DNA of 12,935 nt from the NCBI GenBank assembly GCA_002291855.1, contig DBAW01000189.1:1-12935 (forward strand). Reading direction: 5' to 3'. The notes under the pieces were generated by a model. It was not told the origin of the DNA. It saw only the letters and a list, made by a program, of their open reading frames with translations, and ran no database searches. Positions 5,863-12,625 of the stretch are shown piece after piece (the first letter of the stretch is position 1; each line of letters starts with the position of its first letter). Source of the stretch: Sphingomonas sp. UBA1000. Its GTDB lineage: Bacteria; Pseudomonadota; Alphaproteobacteria; Sphingomonadales; Sphingomonadaceae. Both the position numbers and the translations under genes were made by a program.

Positions 5863-7485
5863 ATGATCCGCCTGTCCGGCCTTGCCCTTCCGCTCGACCA
5901 TCCGCCCGAGGCGCTGCCCGAGGCGATCTGCGCCCGCCTTGGCATCGACCGGGCGCGCCTGCGCGGCTTCACCCTGTTCAAGCGCGGCAATGACGCCCGC
6001 AAGCGCGCGGCGATCAAGCTGGTCTACACGGTCGATGTCACCGTCGACGATGCCGAGGCGGTGCTCGCCGCCCACCGCGACGACAAGGATGTGCGGCCGA
6101 CGCCCGACATGGCCTATCGCCCGCCGGTCACGGTGCCGCCGGGCTGGGCGGGCCAGCGGCCGGTGGTGATCGGCGCGGGGCCGTGCGGGCTGTTTGCCGG
6201 GCTGATCCTGGCGCAGATGGGGTTCCGCCCGATCATCGTCGATCGCGGCAAGATCGTGCGCGAACGCACCAAGGACACATGGGGCCTGTGGCGGCGCGGC
6301 GTGCTCGACACCGACAGCAACGTCCAGTTCGGCGAAGGCGGCGCGGGGACGTTTTCGGACGGCAAGCTCTATTGCCGGGTCAAAGACCCCCGCTTTCTCG
6401 GCCGCAAGGTGCTGGAAGAGTTTGTCCGCGCGGGCGCGCCGGACGACATTATGTGGCAGGCGCATCCGCATATCGGCACCTTCCGCCTCGTCTCGATGGT
6501 CGAGGCGATGCGGGCGGAGATCGAAAGGCTGGGCGGCGAATATCGCTGGCAGACGCGGGTCGACGATCTGATCCTCGACCGCGCAGGCGACGGCACGATG
6601 CGGCTGCGCGGGCTGGTGCTCGACAGCGGCGACACGCTGATTGCCGATCATGTCGTGCTTGCCGTCGGCCACAGCGCGCGGCCGACCTTCGAGATGCTCC
6701 ATGCCGCAGGCGTCCATCTGGAGGCCAAGCCGTTTGCGATCGGCGTGCGCATCGAACATCCGCAGGGCTGGATCGACGAGGCGCGCTATGGCCGCTGCGC
6801 CAAGCACCCCGATCTGGGGGCGGCGGCCTATGCGCTTGTCCACCATGCCCGCAACGGCCGCAGCGTCTATTCCTTCTGCATGTGTCCGGGCGGGCGCGTG
6901 GTCGCGGCGACCAGCGAGGATGGCCGCGTCGTCACCAACGGCATGAGCCAGTATAGCCGGGCCGAGTTCAACGCCAATTCGGGCATGGTCGTGCCGATCG
7001 AGCCGGAACGGGATTTCCCCGGCGGGCCGCTCGCCGGGATCGCGCTGCAACGCCAGCTGGAGGATGCGGCCTTTGCCGCGGGCGGGCGCAATTACCATGC
7101 GCCGGTGCAGCGGGTGGAAGACCTGCTCGCCGGGCGCGCCTCGACGGCGATCGGGCAGGTCGTCCCCAGCTACAAGCCCGGCGTCACCCCGACCGACCTG
7201 TCGGCCTGCCTGCCCGATTATGTGATCGAGGCATTCCGCGAGGCTTTGCCGGTGTTCGGCCGCCGGATCGCGCGCTACGACCATCCCGATGCGATCATGA
7301 CCGGGGTGGAAACGCGCACCTCCTCGCCGGTGCGCATCACCCGCGGCGCGGATTTCCAGAGCCTCAACGTCGCCGGGCTTTATCCGGCGGGTGAAGGGGC
7401 CGGCTATGCCGGCGGCATCCTGTCGGCGGCGATCGATGGCATCAAGGTCGCCGAGGCAGTGGCGAGAGGGCTGACCGCCGCCTGA
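5863..7485 (+). CDS. FAD-dependent dehydrogenase, COG2509 type, substrate unknown
   Basis: The gene encodes a 540-residue flavoprotein oxidoreductase of the uncharacterised COG2509 group. An N-terminal domain of about 100 residues precedes the FAD Rossmann motif VVIGAGPCGLFAG (101-113), with the acidic end of strand 2 at D127 (IIVDRG). Group-specific blocks are QFGEGGAGTFSDGKL (155-169), VVLAVGHSAR (264-273), FCMCPGG (338-344), ETRTSSPVRI (483-492) and the FAD-closing LYPAGEGAGYAGG (507-519). The length is normal for the group. The ATG at 5863 is preferred; a TTG at 5827 would add 12 residues without family support. The ribosome binding site is weak. The enzyme is predicted to be cytoplasmic. 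Its physiological substrate is not known to me. The gene stands alone, divergent from the DOMON/DUF1343 pair and convergent with the lipoprotein pair, so context gives no pathway. Confidence 0.9.
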   Translation: MIRLSGLALPLDHPPEALPEAICARLGIDRARLRGFTLFKRGNDARKRAAIKLVYTVDVTVDDAEAVLAAHRDDKDVRPTPDMAYRPPVTVPPGWAGQRPVVIGAGPCGLFAGLILAQMGFRPIIVDRGKIVRERTKDTWGLWRRGVLDTDSNVQFGEGGAGTFSDGKLYCRVKDPRFLGRKVLEEFVRAGAPDDIMWQAHPHIGTFRLVSMVEAMRAEIERLGGEYRWQTRVDDLILDRAGDGTMRLRGLVLDSGDTLIADHVVLAVGHSARPTFEMLHAAGVHLEAKPFAIGVRIEHPQGWIDEARYGRCAKHPDLGAAAYALVHHARNGRSVYSFCMCPGGRVVAATSEDGRVVTNGMSQYSRAEFNANSGMVVPIEPERDFPGGPLAGIALQRQLEDAAFAAGGRNYHAPVQRVEDLLAGRASTAIGQVVPSYKPGVTPTDLSACLPDYVIEAFREALPVFGRRIARYDHPDAIMTGVETRTSSPVRITRGADFQSLNVAGLYPAGEGAGYAGGILSAAIDGIKVAEAVARGLTAA

Positions 7486-7524
7486 GCCACCCCTCCTCAA
7501 CTGCTCCGCGTCAGCCCCTCCGCC

Positions 7525-8460
7525 TCAGGGCGCGGGGCGCGGCTGGCCGCAAGCGGCGATCACACCCTTGACCAGATCGGCCTTGGCGGCATCCGGGATG
7601 TCGGCGCGGTCGAGGATTAGACTGGTCGCCGCCAGACATTCATGGACGGCGCGCGTCGGCGCGCTTTCGCGCAGCCCCTGGGTCATGTTCTGCGCGGCGA
7701 CACCGGTCGAGAAGGTGTTACCCAGCCGCAGCGACGCCCCCTCGGCCGTGCCGCTCGAATCGCCGTTGAACGTGCCATAGACCGACAGGGCATCGGTCTT
7801 AGCGTCGCCGGTCTGCTCGCTGCGCTGGGCCAGCAATGTGCGCAGCCGCCCGCGCGCTTCCTCGACCTGACGGGCGGTCGCGGCATTTTCGCTTTCCAGC
7901 CGCGCAATCTCGGCCTTCAGCGCCGGGGCATCGAGCTTTGCCACCCGGTCGACCCGCGCCTGCAACTGCACGCGCTCGGCCTCGTCGGCGGCAGACAGCG
8001 GCGCGGCGGCAGCTGCAGCGACAAGGGACGCCAGCCGCGCCTGATCGGTTGCCAGCCGGTCGGTCTCCGCGACGCTGGCGACAAGCGCCACCTTCTGCCG
8101 CGCCCGCTCCTCGATCGCGCGCACCCCGTCCTCGACGGTGCGGGTTTCAGCGGCGATGCGCTGATCATCGACCTGACGCAGCCCGCTGATCTGGCTGGTG
8201 CCGTTGATCGGCAGCACATTGTAGCTGACGCCCGTGCATTGCTGGCCCGCCGGGCACTGCTTGGCGACCGCGACCGGCACATAGGCGGCGTCGAGCGCGC
8301 GAAAGCCGATGGTGACATCCAGCCCCGGCGCATCGGGCGCGCCCGATTTGACCCCCAGCCCGAATTGCTTGGCCGATGAATAGACAAGCGGTGCCTGCTC
8401 CATCGCGGCACAGCCGCTCAGCAGCATCAGCATCGCAATCGGCAGTTTATAGCGTTGCAT
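7525..8460 (-). CDS. Coiled-coil lipoprotein of unknown function (311 residues)
   Basis: The sequence starts MQRYKLPIAMLMLLSGC, a textbook lipoprotein signal with lipobox LLSGC and the lipidated Cys at residue 17. Residue +2 is Ala, which fits outer-membrane sorting. After a short segment containing C69 and C75 (QCPAGQQC), which could form a disulfide, comes a long Ala/Glu/Arg/Gln-rich region at about 95-215 with heptad-like patterning, probably coiled coil. A small C-terminal domain has two more cysteines (C275 and C304). I do not recognise a named family. The segment GLDVTIGFRALDAAYVPVAV (46-65) looks like one folded motif. The ATG at 8460 has a good purine-rich Shine-Dalgarno sequence, AAGGGGGGA, 6 bases upstream. 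The start overlaps the end of the upstream lipoprotein gene by 14 bases, so the two form an operon and may act together in the envelope. Confidence 0.85.
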   Translation of the reverse strand: MQRYKLPIAMLMLLSGCAAMEQAPLVYSSAKQFGLGVKSGAPDAPGLDVTIGFRALDAAYVPVAVAKQCPAGQQCTGVSYNVLPINGTSQISGLRQVDDQRIAAETRTVEDGVRAIEERARQKVALVASVAETDRLATDQARLASLVAAAAAAPLSAADEAERVQLQARVDRVAKLDAPALKAEIARLESENAATARQVEEARGRLRTLLAQRSEQTGDAKTDALSVYGTFNGDSSGTAEGASLRLGNTFSTGVAAQNMTQGLRESAPTRAVHECLAATSLILDRADIPDAAKADLVKGVIAACGQPRPAP

Positions 8461-8911
8461 CCCCGTTCCCCCCTTCGGCTTTTTCGTCCCTTACGACACA
8501 GATGTCGGGCCGCCCGGCGATCAGTTCGCGCCAGCGCTGCGCCTCGCCCGGATCGTCCGGCAGTCTGAAGATGACGACCCGGCAATCATCGCCGCCCCGC
8601 CCCCTGACCGCATGTTCGCGCGCCCAGCCGAGCACCAGCCCGCCGCCGACCGCACCAAGGCCAAGGATTTCGGTACGCGACACGGTCAGCCCCTGCCCGT
8701 CGGCCCCGGATCCGGCCGCCTGCCCCTGATATGGCCCCAGATATGCCTGATGCCGCACCCCGGCTGCATCCTCGATGCGCACGAAGGTGCAGCCGCTGGT
8801 CAGCAACGCCGCTGCGACCACAATCCCCAGTCGTGGCGGCAGGCACCGGACCGCGCGCAGCGCCGCCCCGGGCCTGCACGCCCCGCAGCGGGCTTTGACG
8901 CCAGCCGGCAA
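8447..8911 (-). CDS. Small predicted lipoprotein with glycine-rich segment, function unknown
   Basis: The protein has a hydrophobic stretch LGIVVAAALLTSGC whose last Cys (residue 41 from the chosen start) is the likely lipidation site. A short periplasmic domain follows, then a glycine-rich apolar segment, ILGLGAVGGGLVLGW, which resembles a glycine-zipper or single membrane pass, and a basic C-terminal part (CRVVIFRLPDDPGEAQRW). No named family is recognised. The start is uncertain. The TTG at 8911 is chosen because AGGGAAGG lies 7 bases upstream, giving 154 residues with an unusually long n-region. A rare CTG at about 8840 would give an ideal 18-residue signal. A much longer frame from the ATG at 9100 would run through inverted-repeat DNA and gives an implausible N-terminus. 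The 3' end overlaps the next lipoprotein gene by 14 bases, which suggests coupled translation. Confidence 0.7.
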   Translation of the reverse strand: MPAGVKARCGACRPGAALRAVRCLPPRLGIVVAAALLTSGCTFVRIEDAAGVRHQAYLGPYQGQAAGSGADGQGLTVSRTEILGLGAVGGGLVLGWAREHAVRGRGGDDCRVVIFRLPDDPGEAQRWRELIAGRPDICVVRDEKAEGGNGDATL

Positions 8912-8918
8912 AATCCTG

Positions 8919-8926
8919 CCTTCCCT
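8919..8926 (-). promoter_or_regulatory. Ribosome binding site supporting a TTG start at 8911
   Basis: On the minus strand AGGGAAGG lies 7 bases before TTG (8911-8909), which is in frame with the small lipoprotein. It is the only good Shine-Dalgarno sequence near the N-terminus of this gene. Confidence 0.5.
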
Positions 8927-8950
8927 CAATGACCACCCCCCGACCGGTCC

Positions 8951-8978
8951 GGAAGAAAGGCTGTTTCCCCGACAGCCT
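8951..8978 (-). promoter_or_regulatory. Leader hairpin with T-rich tail ahead of the lipoprotein pair
   Basis: On the minus strand AGGCTGT (8978-8972), a 7-base loop and ACAGCCT (8964-8958) form a perfect 7-bp stem. It runs directly into TTCTT, so the tail reads TTTCTT. It lies 46 bases upstream of the TTG start. It could be a terminator for a short upstream transcript, an attenuator in the lipoprotein leader, or chance. Confidence 0.4.
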
Positions 8979-9243
8979 CTTGCCCGGGCCGGCACAAACG
9001 CGCCGGTTCCGTTCAGAACGGACACCGACCGCGTCTGCACGCGGGACCGGCAATCCCCCTCGACAGCTTCGAAACACGGTTCCCGACTGTCAAAGTTCAA
9101 ACGACAGGCACGGGTTATTCATGACCCGTATTTGCAGGGATGGCAACGCGTCCCCAGCCTAGCACCGGAACTGTCATCCGGTGCCAGCGCATTTTCAAGC
9201 CGGGCTGAATCACCCGGCGACCCGGAAAATCCGGTAAATCAAA
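8979..9243. other. Intergenic region with many inverted repeats, no gene seen
   Basis: There is no convincing coding frame between the small lipoprotein and the propeller gene. Inverted repeats seen: CCGGC/GCCGG at 8989-9006; TCCGTTC-A-GAACGGA at 9008-9022; ACGGGTTA-TTCA-TGACCCGT (8 pairs with one G-U) at 9110-9129; GCACCGGA/TCCGGTGC with a 7-base loop at 9162-9184; GCCGGG/CCCGGC at 9199-9218; and CCGGA-AAA-TCCGG at 9222-9234. On the minus strand a perfect TTGACA is present, but no matching -10 was found at normal spacing. The region could hold a structured 3' end, a leader or a small RNA. Confidence 0.55.
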
Positions 9244-9293
9244 GGCCTGGAGCGGCCGATCCGCTGCAATCGGATCGGAAACCGCTCTAGGCC
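9235..9293 (-). terminator. 50-base palindrome acting as terminator of the propeller gene
   Basis: The arms are GGCCT-GAGCGG-CCGATCCG (9244-9263, with one unpaired base) and CGGATCGG-CCGCTC-AGGCC (9271-9293, with AAA and one T unpaired), around the loop CTGCAAT. That gives 19 base pairs in three blocks. On the minus strand it is followed by TTTGATTT, which makes a plausible intrinsic terminator. The stop codon TAG (9289-9287) of the upstream gene lies inside the palindrome. The inner stem with its flanking TTT resembles a palindrome I associate with intergenic DNA in sphingomonads, so it may also be a dispersed repeat. Confidence 0.7.
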
Positions 9294-12200
9294 GACGGCA
9301 GGCGCAGCGCCGGCAGACCGCGTTCGCGCGCTTCGGCATTATACGCCCCCAGTTCGGTGTCGATCACCGCCTGAAGCCGCGCCCGCACCGCCTGCCACTG
9401 CCGATCCAGATCGGCCTTGCGCTGGAACCGGCTGGCGGTCGGCCGCCCCTCGGCGCTGCCTGAGCCATAGCCGCCATCGCTGACCAGCGTCGCGTAAAGC
9501 GCATCATAATGCGCGCTCAGCCCCGCCGGCCCCTCGCGCGCGCCGCCGACCGGGAAGGGCGCGATCAGCGCCTCCACCGCCTTGAGCGCGGCCTCAAGTG
9601 CGCCGGCGGCATTGCCGCCCGCTGTGGCAGACGATGCCAGATCCTTGCGCAGGGCGCGCACATCGGCCAGCGCGCGGTTGATCTCGGTGATGGTGTCGCG
9701 CACCGCCAGGCTCAGCCGGTATTGCGCGGCATAATCGGCCTGGGTGATGCCGGGCGCGCGCGGATTGCCGGTGACGGTCAGCGCCGCCGTTTCGACCACC
9801 GGCCCGACGGTCAGCCGGACCGTGTAGCGCCCCGGCGGCACCTTCACGCCCTCCGGCCCCCGCTCGTCCGGCCCGGCCGGCTTCGCGCCCTTCGGTGCGG
9901 CGGTGCGCAGATCCCAGACAAGCCGGTGGAAGCCCTGCGTCGCGACCAGCCGGTCGGCCTCCGCGCCTCCGGTCGTGAAGCGGCGCAGGACGGCACCGCC
10001 GGCGTCGAGAATGTCGAGCGTCGCCTCCTTCGCCTCGGCGGCCAACGCATAATGGATGAGCGCGCCATGGGGCAGATTGTCGGGAAGCGTCAGGTCGACC
10101 TCGCGCAGCGGCAGGCCGACCGTGCCGCGCGCCGCCGGGCGGGGCGCGAACAGCCGCACCGGCCGGGGCGCGGCATCGGCGGCCAGTTCGCGCAGCGGGC
10201 CGAGATCGTCGAGGATCCAGAACGACCGGCCCTGCGTCGCGACCGCCAGGTCGCCGCGATGAACCTTCAGGTCCATCACCGGCGTGGCCGGCAGGTTGAG
10301 CTGGAGCGATTGCCAGCGCGCGCCATCGTCAAACGACACGAACAGCCCGAACTCGGTCCCCGCATAAAGCAGCCCGCGCCGTTCATTGTCCTCGCGCACC
10401 ACCCGCACCGGATGGTTGCCGGGAATGCCGTTGCGGCCATCGGCCAACCGCGTCCAGCTGCGGCCATAATCGTCGGTGCGGTAGATATGGGGGGTGAAGT
10501 CGTCCAGCCGGTAGCGGTGCGCGGCGACGAACGCCCGCCCCGGCGCATGCGGCGATGCCTCGATCCGGGCCACGGTGGTCAGCGGTGGCAGATCGGGCGG
10601 CGTGATGTCGGTCCAGCTTTTGCCGTCGTCGCGGGTGATGTGCACGCGGCCATCGTCGCTGCCCACCCAGATCAGGCGCGCATCCTGCGGCGACGGCGTG
10701 ACCGCCGTGATGGTCGTGAAGGTTTCCGCGCCATAGGGATTGTCGGCGGTGATCGGCTCGCCCGGCCAGGCCTGATAACGCGCATCGTTGGTCGTCAGAT
10801 CGGGCGAGATGCGCGTCCAGCTCTGGCCGCGGTCGCGGCTGCGGTAGAGATATTGGCTGGCGTGATAGACGGTGGCCGGATCATGCGGGCTGACGACGAT
10901 CGGGGCCAGCCACTGCCAGCGGTTGACCTTGTCGCGCGGCGCAAGGCCCATCGCCTCGGGATAGACGGTGACGCTGACCCGCGTGTCGTCGCGCACATCC
11001 ATCCGGTTGATCTCGCCGCCATAGCAGCCGCCGAACAGGATCTCGGGATGATCGGGGTGCAGGGCGATCGGCCCGGTTTCGCAGCCCGCGGCATAGCCCC
11101 ATTCCTGCTGCGGGCGCAGCGAGTTGTGAAGCCGCCGCTGCAACACGCTGATGCTCGAGCTGTCCTGCTGCGATCCGTACAGGCGATAGGGTGTCTGGTT
11201 GTCGACCACCACGTCATACAGCTCGGCAGTCGGCTGGTTGTACATCGACGAGAAGGTGCGCCCGTCGTTCAGCGTCACCACCGTGCCGCCATCGTCGGAC
11301 ACGCCGAAAATGCGCGGATCGCGCGGGTTGATCCAGATGTCATGGACGTCGCCATGCGGCACCGGCACCTTTTTGAACGTGGCACCGCCATCAGTGGACC
11401 GCAGCAGCGGGACGTTCATCACATAGACGATATCGGGGTTCGTCGGATGGGCGCGGACATGGCTGTAATACCAGGGACGCCCGCGCACCAGCGCGTCGCC
11501 ATTCACCAGCTTCCAGGTCGCGCCGCGATCGTCGGAACGATACAGGCCGCCGCCCGGCTCCGCCTCCACCAGCGCCCAGACGCGCTTCGGATTGGCGGGC
11601 GAAACCGTCACCCCGACCTTGCCGACCAGGCCCGTCGGCAGCCCGCCGCCAAGCTTCTGCCAGGTCGTGCCGCCGTCGCTGCTCCGATACACCCCGCCAT
11701 CGGGACCGCCGGAGATCATCGTCCATGGCTTGCGCTCGATGCGCGACATGCCGGCATAGATTTCATCGGGATTGTCGGGGCTGATCGACAGCGTCACCGC
11801 CCCCGTGCCGTCGTTCAGGAACAGCACCTGCTCCCACGTCGCCCCGCCATCGCGCGTCCGGTAGACGCCGCGGTCCCGGTTGCGGCCGAACGGGTGGCCA
11901 AGGGCTGCGACATAGACGATGTCGGGATTGGTGGGGTGGACCAGCAGCTTGCCGATCGCGCCTGATTCCGGCAGCCCCATATGGCGCCAAGTCGTCCCGC
12001 CATCGGTTGATTTCCAGACGCCGCGCCCGACCGAGCTGTTGCCGCGGATGGAGGCCGAGCCGGTGCCGACATAGATGATGCGCGGATCGCTGTCGGCCAC
12101 GTCGATGGCGCCGATATTGCCGATGTCGAGAAACCCGTCGGTCACATTGGTCCAGTGGCCGCCGGCATCGTCGGTCTTCCACACCCCGCCGCCGGTCGTG

Positions 12201-12466
12201 CCCATGAAGAACACATGCGGCTGTTCGGCAATGCCGGTGACGGCCGTCGCGCGCCCGCCGCGGAACGGTCCGACCATCCGGTATTTGAGCCCCGCATAAA
12301 GCGCCGGATCGACGGCGGAGGCCAGCCGGGCCTGCACCGGCGAAGGGGCGGGCAGAGCGGTCTGGGCATGGAGCGCGCCGGCCGGGGAGGAGAAGAGAAG
12401 GGCAAGCCCGACAGTGTGGAGCAGTGCGGCAGCGGGGCGGCGGAACGCGCGATCTGAACGAAGCAT
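9287..12466 (-). CDS. Secreted Asp-box (BNR/sortilin-like) beta-propeller protein, about 1,059 residues
   Basis: This is a large exported protein of the WD40/YVTN/BNR-like repeat group, often annotated as a glycosyl hydrolase although catalytic activity is unproven. The N-terminus MLRSDRAFRR followed by a hydrophobic stretch to AGALHAQ (residues 1-35) is a Sec signal peptide, cut after about residue 31 or 34. Ten Asp-boxes (S/T-x-D-x-G-x-x-W/F) start at residues 98, 153, 204, 262, 311, 357, 543, 611, 664 and 711. This suggests two propellers. A beta-sandwich-like region (about 785-900) with HRLVWDLR and VPPGRYTVRL follows, then a helical tail (about 905-1045). The ATG at 12466 is chosen because it gives a normal signal peptide. 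In-frame ATGs at 12493 and 12543 (the latter after GAGGGG) are possible but lengthen the n-region. It is divergent from tyrS and ends in a strong palindrome. The ligand or substrate is unknown. Confidence 0.9.
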   Translation of the reverse strand: MLRSDRAFRRPAAALLHTVGLALLFSSPAGALHAQTALPAPSPVQARLASAVDPALYAGLKYRMVGPFRGGRATAVTGIAEQPHVFFMGTTGGGVWKTDDAGGHWTNVTDGFLDIGNIGAIDVADSDPRIIYVGTGSASIRGNSSVGRGVWKSTDGGTTWRHMGLPESGAIGKLLVHPTNPDIVYVAALGHPFGRNRDRGVYRTRDGGATWEQVLFLNDGTGAVTLSISPDNPDEIYAGMSRIERKPWTMISGGPDGGVYRSSDGGTTWQKLGGGLPTGLVGKVGVTVSPANPKRVWALVEAEPGGGLYRSDDRGATWKLVNGDALVRGRPWYYSHVRAHPTNPDIVYVMNVPLLRSTDGGATFKKVPVPHGDVHDIWINPRDPRIFGVSDDGGTVVTLNDGRTFSSMYNQPTAELYDVVVDNQTPYRLYGSQQDSSSISVLQRRLHNSLRPQQEWGYAAGCETGPIALHPDHPEILFGGCYGGEINRMDVRDDTRVSVTVYPEAMGLAPRDKVNRWQWLAPIVVSPHDPATVYHASQYLYRSRDRGQSWTRISPDLTTNDARYQAWPGEPITADNPYGAETFTTITAVTPSPQDARLIWVGSDDGRVHITRDDGKSWTDITPPDLPPLTTVARIEASPHAPGRAFVAAHRYRLDDFTPHIYRTDDYGRSWTRLADGRNGIPGNHPVRVVREDNERRGLLYAGTEFGLFVSFDDGARWQSLQLNLPATPVMDLKVHRGDLAVATQGRSFWILDDLGPLRELAADAAPRPVRLFAPRPAARGTVGLPLREVDLTLPDNLPHGALIHYALAAEAKEATLDILDAGGAVLRRFTTGGAEADRLVATQGFHRLVWDLRTAAPKGAKPAGPDERGPEGVKVPPGRYTVRLTVGPVVETAALTVTGNPRAPGITQADYAAQYRLSLAVRDTITEINRALADVRALRKDLASSATAGGNAAGALEAALKAVEALIAPFPVGGAREGPAGLSAHYDALYATLVSDGGYGSGSAEGRPTASRFQRKADLDRQWQAVRARLQAVIDTELGAYNAEARERGLPALRLPSA

Positions 12467-12625
12467 GCGGGTTTGTGGTGCACCAGACCGCATCGCGCAA
12501 TGGGTTTGGCGTCGGCTGTCTGCACGATTGCGCCCCGCCTCCATCGCCGCGCCCCTCGTCGATCCACATCCGCGCTGCGCGTCCCCGATGACACCCGCGC
12601 CCGGCTTCGCTATGCGGCGGGGACC
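12467..12625. promoter_or_regulatory. Divergent intergenic region between the propeller gene and tyrS
   Basis: This 159-base region must hold the promoters of both genes, but no clear -35/-10 pair stands out on either strand. It contains a perfect 10-base palindrome TGGTGCACCA (12476-12485), 10 bases from the propeller start. It also holds a separated inverted repeat GCGCAAT (12495-12501) / ATTGCGC (12527-12533), with centres 32 bases apart, about three helical turns. These are possible operator sites. Confidence 0.35.

Noticed and set aside
5794..7500. 568-residue open frame on the minus strand
   Set aside because: It is antisense to the FAD-dependent dehydrogenase. Its C-terminal Tyr-rich tail is just the translation of the CTCAGGG repeat.
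7486..7524. Terminator between the convergent dehydrogenase and lipoprotein genes
   Set aside because: The only inverted repeat (CCTGAG/CTCAGG) has a 37-base spacer and no T tract; nothing supportable is seen in these 39 bases.
9008..9098. LexA/SOS box from several GTTC and GAAC motifs
   Set aside because: The alphaproteobacterial box needs GTTC-N7-GTTC. The spacings here (1 and 12 bases) do not fit.
8912..9100. Longer N-terminus for the small lipoprotein from an ATG at 9100
   Set aside because: It would place the lipobox at about residue 104 and cross several inverted repeats, with no ribosome binding site.
9509..11965. 818-residue open frame on the plus strand
   Set aside because: It is antisense to the propeller gene, whose ten Asp-boxes and signal peptide leave no doubt about the coding strand.
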